A stretch of 64,000 bases of DNA from Pseudofrankia sp. DC12 (GTDB taxonomy: Bacteria; Actinomycetota; Actinomycetes; Frankiales; Frankiaceae), in contig NZ_KQ031391.1 of the NCBI RefSeq assembly GCF_000966285.1, positions 2,701,208-2,765,207 of the forward strand, given 5' to 3'. The stretch's first letter is position 1. Each line of letters opens with the position of its first letter. Positions 1 to 8,299 of the stretch are shown in pieces. The translations under genes and the position numbers were made by a program. Below the pieces are notes generated by a model, which worked only from the letters and a program-made list of their open reading frames with translations, searched no databases and had not been told where the DNA came from.

Positions 1-1
1 C

Positions 2-643
2 GGCTACGTCTACGCGTTCCCGATCCCGCAGACCATCGCGAACATCGACGCCTTCGAGCTGGGCGCCAGGTCGGTCAACCCGAACGCGAAGACCTACACC
101 GTCAACACCTCGAACTGGTGTGACCCGGCCAAGCAGGCGCAGGCCGCGCAGAGCCTGCTCTCGCAGGGCGTCGACGTCATCACCCAGCACCAGGACTGCA
201 CCGCGACCGTCATCAAGGCCACCGAGGCCGCGGGCGCCTACACCGTCGGCTACCACGCGGACGCCTCGTCGCTCGCGCCGAAGGGCTGGCTCACCGGTTC
301 GCAGTGGGCCTGGGGACCGCTCTACACCGACATCGTGAAGACGGCGGAGGCCGGCACGTTCACCGGTAGCAAGTACAACGCGAACTACCGGGTCGGCTAC
401 AAGAACGGCGCGAACCCGTTCGTCCAGTCGCCGTTCGGCCCGTCCGTCACCCAGGAGACCAAGGACGCCATCGCGGCGGCCAAGACCAGCATCTCGGCGG
501 CGGACGGCTCGCCCTTCAAGGGCCCGATCACCGACCAGGACGGAAAAGTCCGCATTCCCGCCGGAACGGTGCCCGACTACGCGACCCTGGACACCATCGA
601 CTACTTCGTCGACGGCGTCGTCGGCCAGCTGCCCAAGTCCTGA
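2..643 (+). CDS. BMP-family ABC transporter substrate-binding protein (C-terminal part)
   Basis: The 5' end lies outside the window; the visible 213 codons are the C-terminal lobe of a basic membrane protein (BMP/Med/PnrA-like) solute receptor. Seen: a stretch reading YVYAFPIPQT followed by GVDVITQHQDCTATVIKATE and GYHADAS, then LTGSQWAWGPLYTDIV, the usual order in this family (ligand-contacting loop, then the helix that closes the cleft). Such lipoproteins deliver nucleosides, purines or related heterocycles to an ABC permease at the outer face of the membrane. The cysteine hydrolase 260 bp downstream on the same strand suggests an amide- or ring-containing nitrogen substrate, but the permease genes would lie upstream and are not visible. 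Signal peptide and lipobox cannot be judged. Confidence 0.85.
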   Translation, partial: GYVYAFPIPQTIANIDAFELGARSVNPNAKTYTVNTSNWCDPAKQAQAAQSLLSQGVDVITQHQDCTATVIKATEAAGAYTVGYHADASSLAPKGWLTGSQWAWGPLYTDIVKTAEAGTFTGSKYNANYRVGYKNGANPFVQSPFGPSVTQETKDAIAAAKTSISAADGSPFKGPITDQDGKVRIPAGTVPDYATLDTIDYFVDGVVGQLPKS

Positions 644-904
644 TCCCGCCACCGGGTCCAGCCCTACCGCTGTCCTGATCCGCTACCCGCGCTGACCCGC
701 CGCTGGCCCGCGCCGTCGCCGTCCCACGCTGGGACCAGACGGCGCGGGCCTACCGGCCGTCCGGACACCGGCCTGGGCCAGCCAACGCCGCCGCCCAGCC
801 GATGCCCCGGCTACTCGAACCTTCCGACAATCCGATATCTGACCATCCGGCGCCTCAGCTCAACTGATCACAGCCTTCGGCGCCGGGCCCGGGAAAGGAC
901 CACG

Positions 905-1630
905 ATGACCGACACCGAGACCAACGGGCCAGCCGTGTTCGGCACGGTGGACGCGGAGCCCTATGCCTGGCCGTACAACGGCACGTTCAGCGCAGCGCAC
1001 ACCGCGGTCATCAACATCGACTGGCAGGTCGACTTCTGTGGCAAGGGCGGCTACGTCGACGCGATGGGCTACGACCTGGAGCTCACCCGGGCCGGGCTCG
1101 CCCCGACCGCCCGGCTGCTCGAGGTGCTGCGCCCGCTCGGCTTCTTCATCATCCACACCCGTGAGGGCCACCGGCCGGACCTGTCCGACTGCCCGCCGAA
1201 CAAGCTGTGGCGCTCGAAGAACATCGGCGCCGGCATCGGCGACGAGGGCCCGCAGGGCCGGATCCTGACCCGCGGCGAGCCCGGGTGGGAGATTGTCGAC
1301 GAGGTCGCGCCGCTGCCGGGCGAGGTCGTCATCGACAAGCCGGGCAAGGGCTCGTTCTACGCGACGGACCTCAACCTCGTGCTGAACCGGGCCGGGATCA
1401 CGCACATCATCCTCACCGGCATCACTACCGACGTCTGCGTGCACACCACGATGCGTGACGCCAACGACCGCGGCTACGAGTGCCTGCTGCTGTCCGACTG
1501 CACCGGCGCGACCGACTATGGCAACTACGAGGCCGCCCTGAAGATGGTCAAGATGCAGGGCGGCGTGTTCGGCGCCGTCGCTACCTCGGACGCCCTGCTC
1601 ACGTCCGTCGGCACGCCGGTCGACGCCTGA
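905..1630 (+). CDS. Isochorismatase-family cysteine hydrolase
   Basis: A 241-residue amidohydrolase-like protein of the isochorismatase fold. The catalytic triad of the cysteine hydrolase branch is complete: Asp39 in NIDWQVDF, Lys145 in DKPGKGSF and Cys178 in TTDVCVHTT, so it should form a thioester and cleave C-N bonds (family knowledge: biuret, ureidoacrylate, N-carbamoyl compounds, nicotinamide). The N-terminal segment EPYAWPYNG before the first strand resembles biuret- and ureidoacrylate-type members more than entB-type ones, which is a weak hint only. It follows the BMP receptor gene in the same direction, consistent with a transport-and-hydrolysis unit for a nitrogen compound. The start is the ATG at 905, with GGAAAGGA at about 893-900. 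A perfect hairpin at 1683-1729 probably ends the transcript. Confidence 0.88.
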   Translation: MTDTETNGPAVFGTVDAEPYAWPYNGTFSAAHTAVINIDWQVDFCGKGGYVDAMGYDLELTRAGLAPTARLLEVLRPLGFFIIHTREGHRPDLSDCPPNKLWRSKNIGAGIGDEGPQGRILTRGEPGWEIVDEVAPLPGEVVIDKPGKGSFYATDLNLVLNRAGITHIILTGITTDVCVHTTMRDANDRGYECLLLSDCTGATDYGNYEAALKMVKMQGGVFGAVATSDALLTSVGTPVDA

Positions 1631-1682
1631 CCGCCGCCATGGCGACGGGCACGGCCCACCGCCTGGCAAGATCGCGACTTCA

Positions 1683-1729
1683 GCCCTCCGGTGGTCGTAT
1701 CCGCGGCCGTTTTACGACCACCGGAGGGC
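1683..1729. terminator. Perfect 17-bp inverted repeat, probable terminator
   Basis: The arms at 1683-1699 (gccctccggtggtcgta) and 1713-1729 are exact reverse complements around a 13-nt loop. The hairpin sits 52 bp after the hydrolase stop and 111 bp before csoR. There is no long T run, so it would be an actinobacterial-style hairpin terminator. It may also be a copy of a dispersed repeat, because it is preceded by gatcgcgacttc-like sequence next to the arm. Confidence 0.6.
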
Positions 1730-1797
1730 GCAAGCAGCGATCACCGGACGCCCGATCAGCGGCGGCCGGGCTAGCGGCCCCGTTCTGCGGTTCCTGC

Positions 1798-1814
1798 GTA
1801 CTCTCGGGGGGTAC
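1798..1814. promoter_or_regulatory. Candidate CsoR operator
   Basis: GTAC at 1798-1801 and GTAC at 1811-1814 flank a G-rich core, and the whole reads gtactctcggggggtac. Copper-sensing CsoR proteins bind pseudo-palindromic G-tract sites of the general form TACCCnnnnnnnGGGTA; this matches in outline, with an imperfect left half. It lies 26 bp before the ATG of the csoR-like gene, where autorepression would be expected. The assignment is an inference from position and base pattern. Confidence 0.45.
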
Positions 1815-1840
1815 GCACGGCCATCGGGACGGGGTGTGGC

Positions 1841-2269
1841 ATGTCGACGAGCCCGAACTCGGGCGGCGAACAGGCCGCGAACGTCGCTCCAGAGCCGGGC
1901 CCCGCGCAGAGCCCTGGCGCCGAGCAGAACCCAACCGCCGGCATGGGCCCAGCCGGGACGGACCCAGCCGCCGCGGAGCCAGTGCCGCCGCACGGCTACA
2001 GCCACCACCGTGAGGACTACCTTGCCCGGCTGCGCCGGGTCGAGGGCCAGGTCCGCGGGCTGCAGCGCATGGTGTCCGATGACAAGTACTGCATCGACAT
2101 CCTGACCCAGGTCTCCGCCGTGACGCGGGCACTCCAGTCCGTCGCCCTCGGCCTGCTGGAGGACCACCTGAGCCACTGTGTCGCGGACGCCGCCGCCGAG
2201 GGCGGCCCGGTCGCCGAGGCGAAGCTGCGCGAGGCGAGCGCCGCCATCGCCCGCCTGGTCCGCTCCTGA
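1841..2269 (+). CDS. csoR: CsoR-family copper-sensing transcriptional repressor
   Basis: A 142-residue DUF156 protein. After a 45-residue Pro/Gly/Ala-rich leader comes the all-helical core beginning RLRRVEGQVRGLQRMV. The Cu(I) ligand set is intact with the exact family spacing: Cys84, His109 and Cys113 (C-x24-H-x3-C), as in characterised CsoR. The protein should therefore sense cuprous ion, not formaldehyde or nickel (FrmR and RcnR use other ligand sets). Repressors of this family release DNA when copper is bound and normally control a copA P-type ATPase and a copper chaperone; none is visible next to it, so its targets are elsewhere or it regulates only itself. A candidate operator lies just upstream. 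The N-terminal extension is unusual in length for the family and probably disordered. Confidence 0.9.
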   Translation: MSTSPNSGGEQAANVAPEPGPAQSPGAEQNPTAGMGPAGTDPAAAEPVPPHGYSHHREDYLARLRRVEGQVRGLQRMVSDDKYCIDILTQVSAVTRALQSVALGLLEDHLSHCVADAAAEGGPVAEAKLREASAAIARLVRS

Positions 2270-3050
2270 CGGCCGGACTCCCGCACCGGTTCGCCGCCCG
2301 TTGATCGCCGTTTTGGCGCTCTGCTGGACCCTGCTGGCCAATTCGGGAGAGCCTCGGTGATCTAGAAGAGGCGCCCAGGCATACGCCGCATAACGGACGC
2401 CGGAGCGACCGCTCGCCCCCTGATCGGCGGCCAGTCCCGGCCGAATCGTAGCTGCGTGTAATTGGCCAGCAGGATCCTGCTGGCCAGTTCTCTGGTGCTG
2501 GCCAGTTCTCCCGAATCCGTGATCTGAAGACCAGCCGCTGACCTCGAACCACGCCCACCGAGGCCGAACCCACTCCTACGTCGTGCCGCTGAACGAGACG
2601 AGACCACGACCACGACGTAGGGACGGGCGGACTCGACCTGACGCCAGGCCCCGAGCCGGCCAGTCCGACGCCAACAGCACCCTTGCCTGGATCTTCGTGG
2701 CGTGGGTGACGCCCGATCGCCTGCACAGACGGAGATCTTCAGCTGGCACCCCGACAGCTGACCGGCCGTGATCACTCGTTGCGCAGGGATAAAGGGCGCA
2801 AAATGGGGCATCGAACGCCTGTTTCCCGGCACAGTTCACGATCATGGCCGCCGACGGCGCCGACAGCGACCGATGATCGCCAGTTGGGCAGGAAAACGGG
2901 TGCTGGCTCGTTCCTGGAACAGGATCCCGTCGAGGACCTTCCGATGGTCCGACCACCGGCCACCACGCTTTAGGACCGCCAGCGGGCCGAATTAGCGATC
3001 TTGAGCGCGAGGAAGCGCTCGCGAGGAGCAGCGCCGCGAGATGGAGCCGG
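2270..3050. other. Non-coding interval with short dispersed repeats
   Basis: No reading frame here has a ribosome binding site or family signature. The interval holds several copies of a TGCTGGCCA(A/G)TTC motif (near 2331, 2479 and 2497, with the inverted form near 2463). It also has a 10-bp element ATTCGGGAGA at 2341-2350 that recurs inverted as TCTCCCGAAT near 2507, and GATC-bounded pieces (gatcgccgttttggcg near 2304, gatcgccagttgggcag near 2875). It looks like decayed repeat DNA between the copper repressor and the convergent response regulator gene. Confidence 0.55.
2463..2486. repeat. 24-bp perfect palindrome centred on GGATCC
   Basis: Reading outward from GGATCC at 2472-2477, each side is TGGCCAGCA or its complement, giving an uninterrupted 24-bp palindrome with no loop. 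Half of it is repeated directly at 2479-2490 and 2497-2508. It could be a protein-binding site, a cruciform or part of a small repeat family; nothing nearby shows which. Confidence 0.6.
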
Positions 3051-3692
3051 TCAGTTGGTCGGGCTGGAGCGGGCGAATGGGCTCATGCGGGCGACGAGGC
3101 CGCGGACCTCGGCGCCGGCCGCGGCGATGATCTCCTCCGGCGAGGCGTCCCGGGCGCCCTCCAGCAGCACGTCCAACGCGATCAGACGCTCGGCGACCTC
3201 GGTCATCAGGTCGAAGTCGCGACCGCGCTGGTGGACGAGTTCGCCGAGCCGTTCGTTCTTCTCGAACAGCTCGACGAAGACGCTCACCTTCGCCCGCAGC
3301 AGCCACGGGTCGAACGGCTTGGCGATGTAGTCCACGGCGCCGACGGCGTAGCCGCGGAACGCATGATGCGGCTCGCGGTCGATCGCCGTCAGGAAGATGA
3401 TCGGGGTGTCCCTGGTCCGGCCGCGTTGCTTGATCCGGTGGGCCGTCTCGAAGCCGTCCATGCCGGGCATCTGGACGTCCAGCAGGATCACCGCGAAGTC
3501 GTCGACGAGCAGCCGCTTGAGCGCCTCCTCGCCAGAAGAGGCGGTGACGAGCTCCTGGTCCAGCGACGCGAGGATCGCCTCCAGCGCCATCAGGTTGTCG
3601 GGCCGGTCGTCAACCAACAGGATCTTGCTACGCGGCCGTTCCGTGCTCGGCCCGTCTCCTGGGTCGACAGGACCGCCGGTCCGCTCGGTCAC
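3051..3692 (-). CDS. Response regulator (receiver domain with helical C-terminal tail)
   Basis: A 213-residue protein with one receiver domain at roughly residues 25-145 (ILLVDDRPDNLMALEAIL, phospho-acceptor Asp in VILLDVQMPGMDG, switch Thr in PIIFLTAI, Lys in YIAKPFD). A 60-residue predicted helical tail follows, with no DNA-binding or enzymatic domain. The GTG at 3692 is chosen because GAAGGAGGAGG lies 6-8 bases before it; the frame stays open upstream but without such a site. It is transcribed with the hybrid kinase that ends 209 bp upstream and is probably its diffusible partner. Proteins of this form, receiver plus coiled tail, often work as phosphate shuttles or join partner-switching networks, which fits the RsbW and PP2C proteins across the divergent promoter. 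Output is unknown. Confidence 0.85.
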   Translation of the reverse strand: MTERTGGPVDPGDGPSTERPRSKILLVDDRPDNLMALEAILASLDQELVTASSGEEALKRLLVDDFAVILLDVQMPGMDGFETAHRIKQRGRTRDTPIIFLTAIDREPHHAFRGYAVGAVDYIAKPFDPWLLRAKVSVFVELFEKNERLGELVHQRGRDFDLMTEVAERLIALDVLLEGARDASPEEIIAAAGAEVRGLVARMSPFARSSPTN

Positions 3693-3901
3693 CCGCCGTC
3701 CTCCTCCTTCAGGTCGTGTTCGCCGTCGCGTCAGCCGCGTGTCACGAGGCCGCCAGGATCGCCCGCCACCGGCCGCCGACACACCAACCATCGCCGATCG
3801 CCGCCAACCGGTCACCACCGCCCCCTCGCAAACCTCACCAGCCGGCAGAGCGACGTCGGCCGACAACAGCAAACCCGGGCGTTTTGTGCGGATCCGTCCG
3901 T

Positions 3902-6900
3902 CTAGGGACGGTCCGACATGTGTGAACGCATGACCGAGAGCAGATGGTCGAGGTCCACCGGCTTCGTGATGTAATCGCTGGCGCCGGCCGAGATGCTCTT
4001 CTCCCGGTCGCCCGGCATCGCCTTCGCGGTGAGCACCAGGATCGGCAGGTCGGCGAACGCCGGCATCGCGCGGATCACCGACGTCGTCTCGTTCCCGTCC
4101 ATGCCGGGCAGCATCACGTCCATCAGCACCAGTCTGATCGCGGCTGACGCCTGCTGCACCAGTCTGATGGCGTCGTGCCCGTTGTCGGCGTACTGCACCC
4201 GCATGCCGAACATCTCCAGCGCGCTGGTGAGCGCGAACACGTTGCGGACGTCGTCGTCGACGACCAGCACGGTCGCACCCTGCAACGGGTCGACCTCGTC
4301 GGGGCCGAGCTCCCGGCGCGGCCGCGAGGTCTCGGTCAGGAACGGCGTGCCGACGGGCTCCGGGATGGAGCTCTCCAGCCGCGGCCGGCTCGCGCCGGCG
4401 CCCACCAGATCACCGGTCGAGGGCGACGAGGCGCCCAGGTCCGGCGTTCCCGGCGGTGCGATCGTCGACGGGGCGGCGCCGAACGGCCCGGACTGCGCCG
4501 ACGGGTCCGTGACCCACGGGTCGCCCCCGGCGCCGCTGCCGAGAGCCTGGACGGGTGACCCGAACGGCCCACCCGCGCCGGACAGCGCGCCGTCGCCGCC
4601 GATGATGATCAGCACGTCGTCCGGCTCACCGGGGATCGGTCCGTAGAACGGCTGGTCGGCGGGCATCACGGACGGGACGTACAGGGTGAACGTGCTGCCC
4701 TGGCCCAGGACGCTGGAGACCGCGATCGAGCCGCCGAGCAGCCGGGCGATCTCCTTGCTGATCGAGAGTCCCAGGCCGGTGCCGCCGTAGCGGCGTGACG
4801 TCGTCCCGTCCGCCTGCTGGAACGCCTCGAAGATCATGCGCAGCTTGTCGGCCGCGATCCCGATGCCGGTGTCGGAGACGGCGAACGACAGCACCGTCGG
4901 CGCCGAGCGCAGGCTCGGCACGATGAATGGCCCGTCCGACGACGCGACCGTGACGTCGAGGCGGACGGTGCCGGAGTCGGTGAACTTCACCGCGTTCGAG
5001 AGCAGGTTGCGCAGCACCTGCTGGATGCGCTGCTCGTCGGTGACGAACTCGACCGGCACGTCATCCGCGACCTGGACCTCGAACGTCAGGCCCTTCACCT
5101 CGGCCACCGGCCGGACCGCGTGGGCGAGGGCATCGCACATGGCCGCGGTGCCCACGGCCGTCGCCTCGACGTCCATCTTGCCGGCCTCGACCTTCGACAG
5201 GTCGAGGATGTCGTTGATCAGCATCAGCAGCTCGGAGCCGGACGAGTGGATCGTCTTGGCGAACTCGATCTGCTGGATCGACAGGTTGTCGTCCTGGTTG
5301 TCGGCCAGCAGCTTCGCCAGGATCAGCAGACTGTTCAACGGCGTCCGCAGCTCGTGGCTCATGTTGGCCAGGAACTCGGTCTTGTACTGCGAGGACAGGG
5401 CCAGCTGCTCGGCCTTCTCCTCCAGGCCGGTGCGGGCCTGCTCGATCTCGGTGTTCTTCTCCTCCAGGAGCTGGGCCTTCTCCTCCAGTTCGGCGTTGGT
5501 GCGCTGCAGCTCGACCGACTGGCTGCGCAGTTCCTGGGTGAGCCGCTGCGACTGGGCCAGGAGCTCCTCCGTCCGAGCGTTCGCCATGATCGTGTTGAGC
5601 ACGACACCGATCGTGTCGACGAGCTGGTCGACCAGCGTCAGATGCAGGTCGGAGAACGGGGTGAAGCTGGCCAGCTCGATCACGCCGAGCACCTGGTTCT
5701 CGAACAGCACCGGCACGACCACCAGGTCGCTCGGCGGCGCGCTGCCCAGGCCGCTGCGGATCGTCAGGTAGCCCGGCGGCACCTTCTCGACCCGGATCCG
5801 GGTCTTCTCGACCGCCGCCTGGCCGATCAGGCCCTCGCCGAACAGGAACGTGCCGTCCGAGCGACGCCTGGGCACCGAGCCGTAGCCGGCGACATAGCGC
5901 AGCTTGTCGCCCTCGATGAAGTCGAGCAGGTAGACCGTGCCCTGCTGGGCGTTCACCGCCGGGGTCATCTCGGAAATGATCATCTGGCAGACCGCGTAGA
6001 GGTCACGCTGGCCCTGCATCTTGCTGCCGATCCGGGCCAGGTTCGACTTCAGCCAGTCCTGCTGCGCGTTGAGATCCGTCGTCTCGCGCAGCCGGGTGAT
6101 CATCTGGTTGATGTTGTCCTTGAGCTCGGCGACCTCGCCCTCGGCCTCGACCGAGATCGACCGGGTCAGGTCACCGCGGGTGACGGCCGTGGAGACGTCG
6201 CCGATCGCGCGCAGCTGGGTGGTGAGCGTGGACGCGAGCTGGTTGACGTTGTCGGTCAGGTCGCGCCAGGTGCCGGCGACCCCGGTGACCGTCGCCTGGC
6301 CGCCGAGCTTGCCCTCGGTGCCCACCTCGCGGGCCACCCGGGTGACCTCGTCGGCGAACGACGAGAGCTGGTCGACCATCGTGTTGACGGTGTCCTTGAG
6401 CCGGGCGATCTCGCCCTCGGCGTTGACGGTGATCTTCTGAGACAGGTCGCCGTTGGCGACCGCGGTGGTCACGAGCGCGATGTTGCGGACCTGGGCGGTG
6501 AGGTTCCCGGCCATCGAGTTCACCGACTCGGTCAGGTCCCGCCACACCCCCGAGACCCCACGCACGTGCGCCTGCTCGCCCAGGTTGCCCTCGGTACCCA
6601 CCTCGCGGGCGACCCTCGTCACCTCGTCGGCGAACGACGAGAGCTGGTCGACCATGGTGTTCAGGGTTTCCTTGAGCTCGGCGATCTCGCCCTGCGCCGT
6701 GACGGTGATCTTCTGCGACAGGTCGCCGCCGGCCACCGCCTTCGCGACCAGCGCGATGTTCCGCACCTGGGCCGTCAGGTTCCCGGCCATCGAGTTCACC
6801 GACTCGGTCAGGTCCCGCCACACCCCGGAGACCCCGCGCACGTGCGCCTGGCCGCCCAGGTTGCCCTCGGTGCCGACCTCCCAGGCCACCCGGGTGACCT

Positions 6901-8185
6901 CGTCCGCGAACGACGACAGCTGGTCGACCATCGTGTTCAGCGTGTGCGCCAGCGCCGCGACCTCGCCGCGGGCGTCGACGGTGATCTGGCGGGTCAGGTC
7001 GCCGCGCTGCACCGCGGCCGCCATCTCGGCGATGCCGCGCACCTGGGTGGTCAGGTTGCCGGCCATGACGTTGACCGAGTCGGTCAGGTCGCGCCAGACG
7101 CCCGAGACGCCCTTGACCTGTGCCTGGCCGCCGAGCCGGCCCTCGGTGCCGACCTCCTTGGCTACCCGGGTGACCTCGTCGGCGAACGCGGAGAGCTGGT
7201 CGACCATCGTGTTGACGGTCGACTTCAGCTCAGCGATCTCACCCTGGGCGTCGACGGTGATCTTCTGCGACAGGTCGCCCTGGGCCACCGCGGTGGTGAC
7301 CAGCGCGATGTTGCGGACCTGGGTGGTCAGGTTGCCCGCCATCGAGTTCACCGACTCGGTCAGGTCTCGCCAGACGCCGGAGACGCCCTTGACGTTCGCC
7401 TGGCCGCCCAGCGCGCCGTCGGTGCCCACCTCGCGGGCCACCCGGGTGACCTCGTCGGCGAACGACGAGAGCTGGTCGACCATCGTGTTCACGGTCGTGC
7501 CGATGCGCAGGAACTCGCCGCGCACCGGCTGGCCGGCGATCTCCAGCGGCATGTGCTGGGAGAGGTCGCCCTCGGCGACGGCCGCGATGACCCGGCCGAC
7601 CTCGTGGGTCGGGCGGGCCAGGTCGTCGATCAGCGAGTTCACCGAGCGGGTGATGCTGCGCCAGCCGTCCCGGCCGCCCAGGTCGTCCATCCGCTGCGTG
7701 AGCCGGCCGTCCCGGCGGATCACGTCGCTGACCCGTTCCAGCTCGCGGGAGTGCCGCTCCTGCGTCGCCGCCAGCTCGTCGAACCGGCGGGAGACCTCGC
7801 CGCCGAGGCCGTCGCGGTGGCCGAGCCGGACGGTGAAGTCGCCGTCGCACAGGCCGGAGAGCCCGGCGAGCAGGTCGGACAGCAGCATGTCGACAGAGAC
7901 GGGGCCGCCGCCCAGCCCCGGTCCGTCCTCAGGGGGGTCGAGCAGGTCGGTCGCGACTCCGTTGCCCGCCGCCGCGGCCACCTCCTCGGCAGCCGCGCCG
8001 CTCGAGCCGGCCGCACCGTTCGAGCCCGGCCCCTCGGAGGCCGTCATGGGTCTCGGTCGCGCGCCGTCCGTGGTCCCCGGGTGTCCCACCACTGCCGAGC
8101 CGGCCTTCGGGCTGGTCGACGAACCGGGCAAGGCGCCATCATCTTGGCGCGCATCCGGCGTTTCGTGGTCACGGTCGAGGCTCAT
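3902..8185 (-). CDS. Soluble poly-HAMP hybrid sensor histidine kinase
   Basis: A 1427-residue cytoplasmic kinase with no membrane segment. Order: disordered Pro/Gly/Ala leader (1-90); a first HAMP unit ending VNTMVDQLS; five further units of about 92 residues, each reading ADEVTRVA...WRDLT..VN...LTTQVR...GDL (about residues 230-690); a GAF domain (about 710-870); a coiled coil ([15 protein letters not shown] onward); HisKA with His944 in SHELRTPLN; HATPase with N box [17 protein letters not shown] and GGTGLGLS; a 100-residue Pro/Gly linker; and a C-terminal receiver with Asp1356 in VLMDVMLPG. This is the layout of group III (Nik1/Os-1-like) hybrid kinases, where the HAMP stack senses osmotic or chemical stress. 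The ATG at 8185 follows GAGGAG at good spacing. The response regulator gene is downstream and the phosphatase gene is divergent. Confidence 0.93.
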   Translation of the reverse strand: MSLDRDHETPDARQDDGALPGSSTSPKAGSAVVGHPGTTDGARPRPMTASEGPGSNGAAGSSGAAAEEVAAAAGNGVATDLLDPPEDGPGLGGGPVSVDMLLSDLLAGLSGLCDGDFTVRLGHRDGLGGEVSRRFDELAATQERHSRELERVSDVIRRDGRLTQRMDDLGGRDGWRSITRSVNSLIDDLARPTHEVGRVIAAVAEGDLSQHMPLEIAGQPVRGEFLRIGTTVNTMVDQLSSFADEVTRVAREVGTDGALGGQANVKGVSGVWRDLTESVNSMAGNLTTQVRNIALVTTAVAQGDLSQKITVDAQGEIAELKSTVNTMVDQLSAFADEVTRVAKEVGTEGRLGGQAQVKGVSGVWRDLTDSVNVMAGNLTTQVRGIAEMAAAVQRGDLTRQITVDARGEVAALAHTLNTMVDQLSSFADEVTRVAWEVGTEGNLGGQAHVRGVSGVWRDLTESVNSMAGNLTAQVRNIALVAKAVAGGDLSQKITVTAQGEIAELKETLNTMVDQLSSFADEVTRVAREVGTEGNLGEQAHVRGVSGVWRDLTESVNSMAGNLTAQVRNIALVTTAVANGDLSQKITVNAEGEIARLKDTVNTMVDQLSSFADEVTRVAREVGTEGKLGGQATVTGVAGTWRDLTDNVNQLASTLTTQLRAIGDVSTAVTRGDLTRSISVEAEGEVAELKDNINQMITRLRETTDLNAQQDWLKSNLARIGSKMQGQRDLYAVCQMIISEMTPAVNAQQGTVYLLDFIEGDKLRYVAGYGSVPRRRSDGTFLFGEGLIGQAAVEKTRIRVEKVPPGYLTIRSGLGSAPPSDLVVVPVLFENQVLGVIELASFTPFSDLHLTLVDQLVDTIGVVLNTIMANARTEELLAQSQRLTQELRSQSVELQRTNAELEEKAQLLEEKNTEIEQARTGLEEKAEQLALSSQYKTEFLANMSHELRTPLNSLLILAKLLADNQDDNLSIQQIEFAKTIHSSGSELLMLINDILDLSKVEAGKMDVEATAVGTAAMCDALAHAVRPVAEVKGLTFEVQVADDVPVEFVTDEQRIQQVLRNLLSNAVKFTDSGTVRLDVTVASSDGPFIVPSLRSAPTVLSFAVSDTGIGIAADKLRMIFEAFQQADGTTSRRYGGTGLGLSISKEIARLLGGSIAVSSVLGQGSTFTLYVPSVMPADQPFYGPIPGEPDDVLIIIGGDGALSGAGGPFGSPVQALGSGAGGDPWVTDPSAQSGPFGAAPSTIAPPGTPDLGASSPSTGDLVGAGASRPRLESSIPEPVGTPFLTETSRPRRELGPDEVDPLQGATVLVVDDDVRNVFALTSALEMFGMRVQYADNGHDAIRLVQQASAAIRLVLMDVMLPGMDGNETTSVIRAMPAFADLPILVLTAKAMPGDREKSISAGASDYITKPVDLDHLLSVMRSHMSDRP
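6230..7500 (-). repeat. Five tandem ~276-bp coding repeats (HAMP pairs)
   Basis: Within the hybrid kinase gene the segment encoding [19 protein letters not shown] recurs every 276 bp (near 6368, 6644, 6920, 7196 and 7472). Copies near 6505-6565 and 6781-6841 are almost identical at the DNA level, pointing to recent duplication or gene conversion. The in-frame period means units can be gained or lost without breaking the kinase. Confidence 0.85.
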
Positions 8186-8299
8186 CTGTCTCCTCGGGGT
8201 CTACGGCAGCACACCGGCGGTGGCTATTCGTCCCTCGGCAGGTCACACCCGGCGCCAGTATCCGCCTTACCGGGGACATCACAGGAGAGACTGACCGAC

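Noticed and set aside
6230-7500. Tandem repeats as a possible CRISPR array
   Set aside because: Units are 276 bp, in frame and coding, with no spacers; they are HAMP pairs.
6453-8294. A 613-residue frame opposite the hybrid kinase
   Set aside because: Ser/Thr/Arg-rich antisense shadow that mirrors the HAMP repeats; no ribosome site or domain.
5120-8299. A very long reading frame opposite the hybrid kinase, in frame with the PP2C fusion gene
   Set aside because: It has no conserved domain, is His/Arg/Gln/Leu-rich in the way mirror frames of GC-rich genes are, and the true start at 8300 has a ribosome site.
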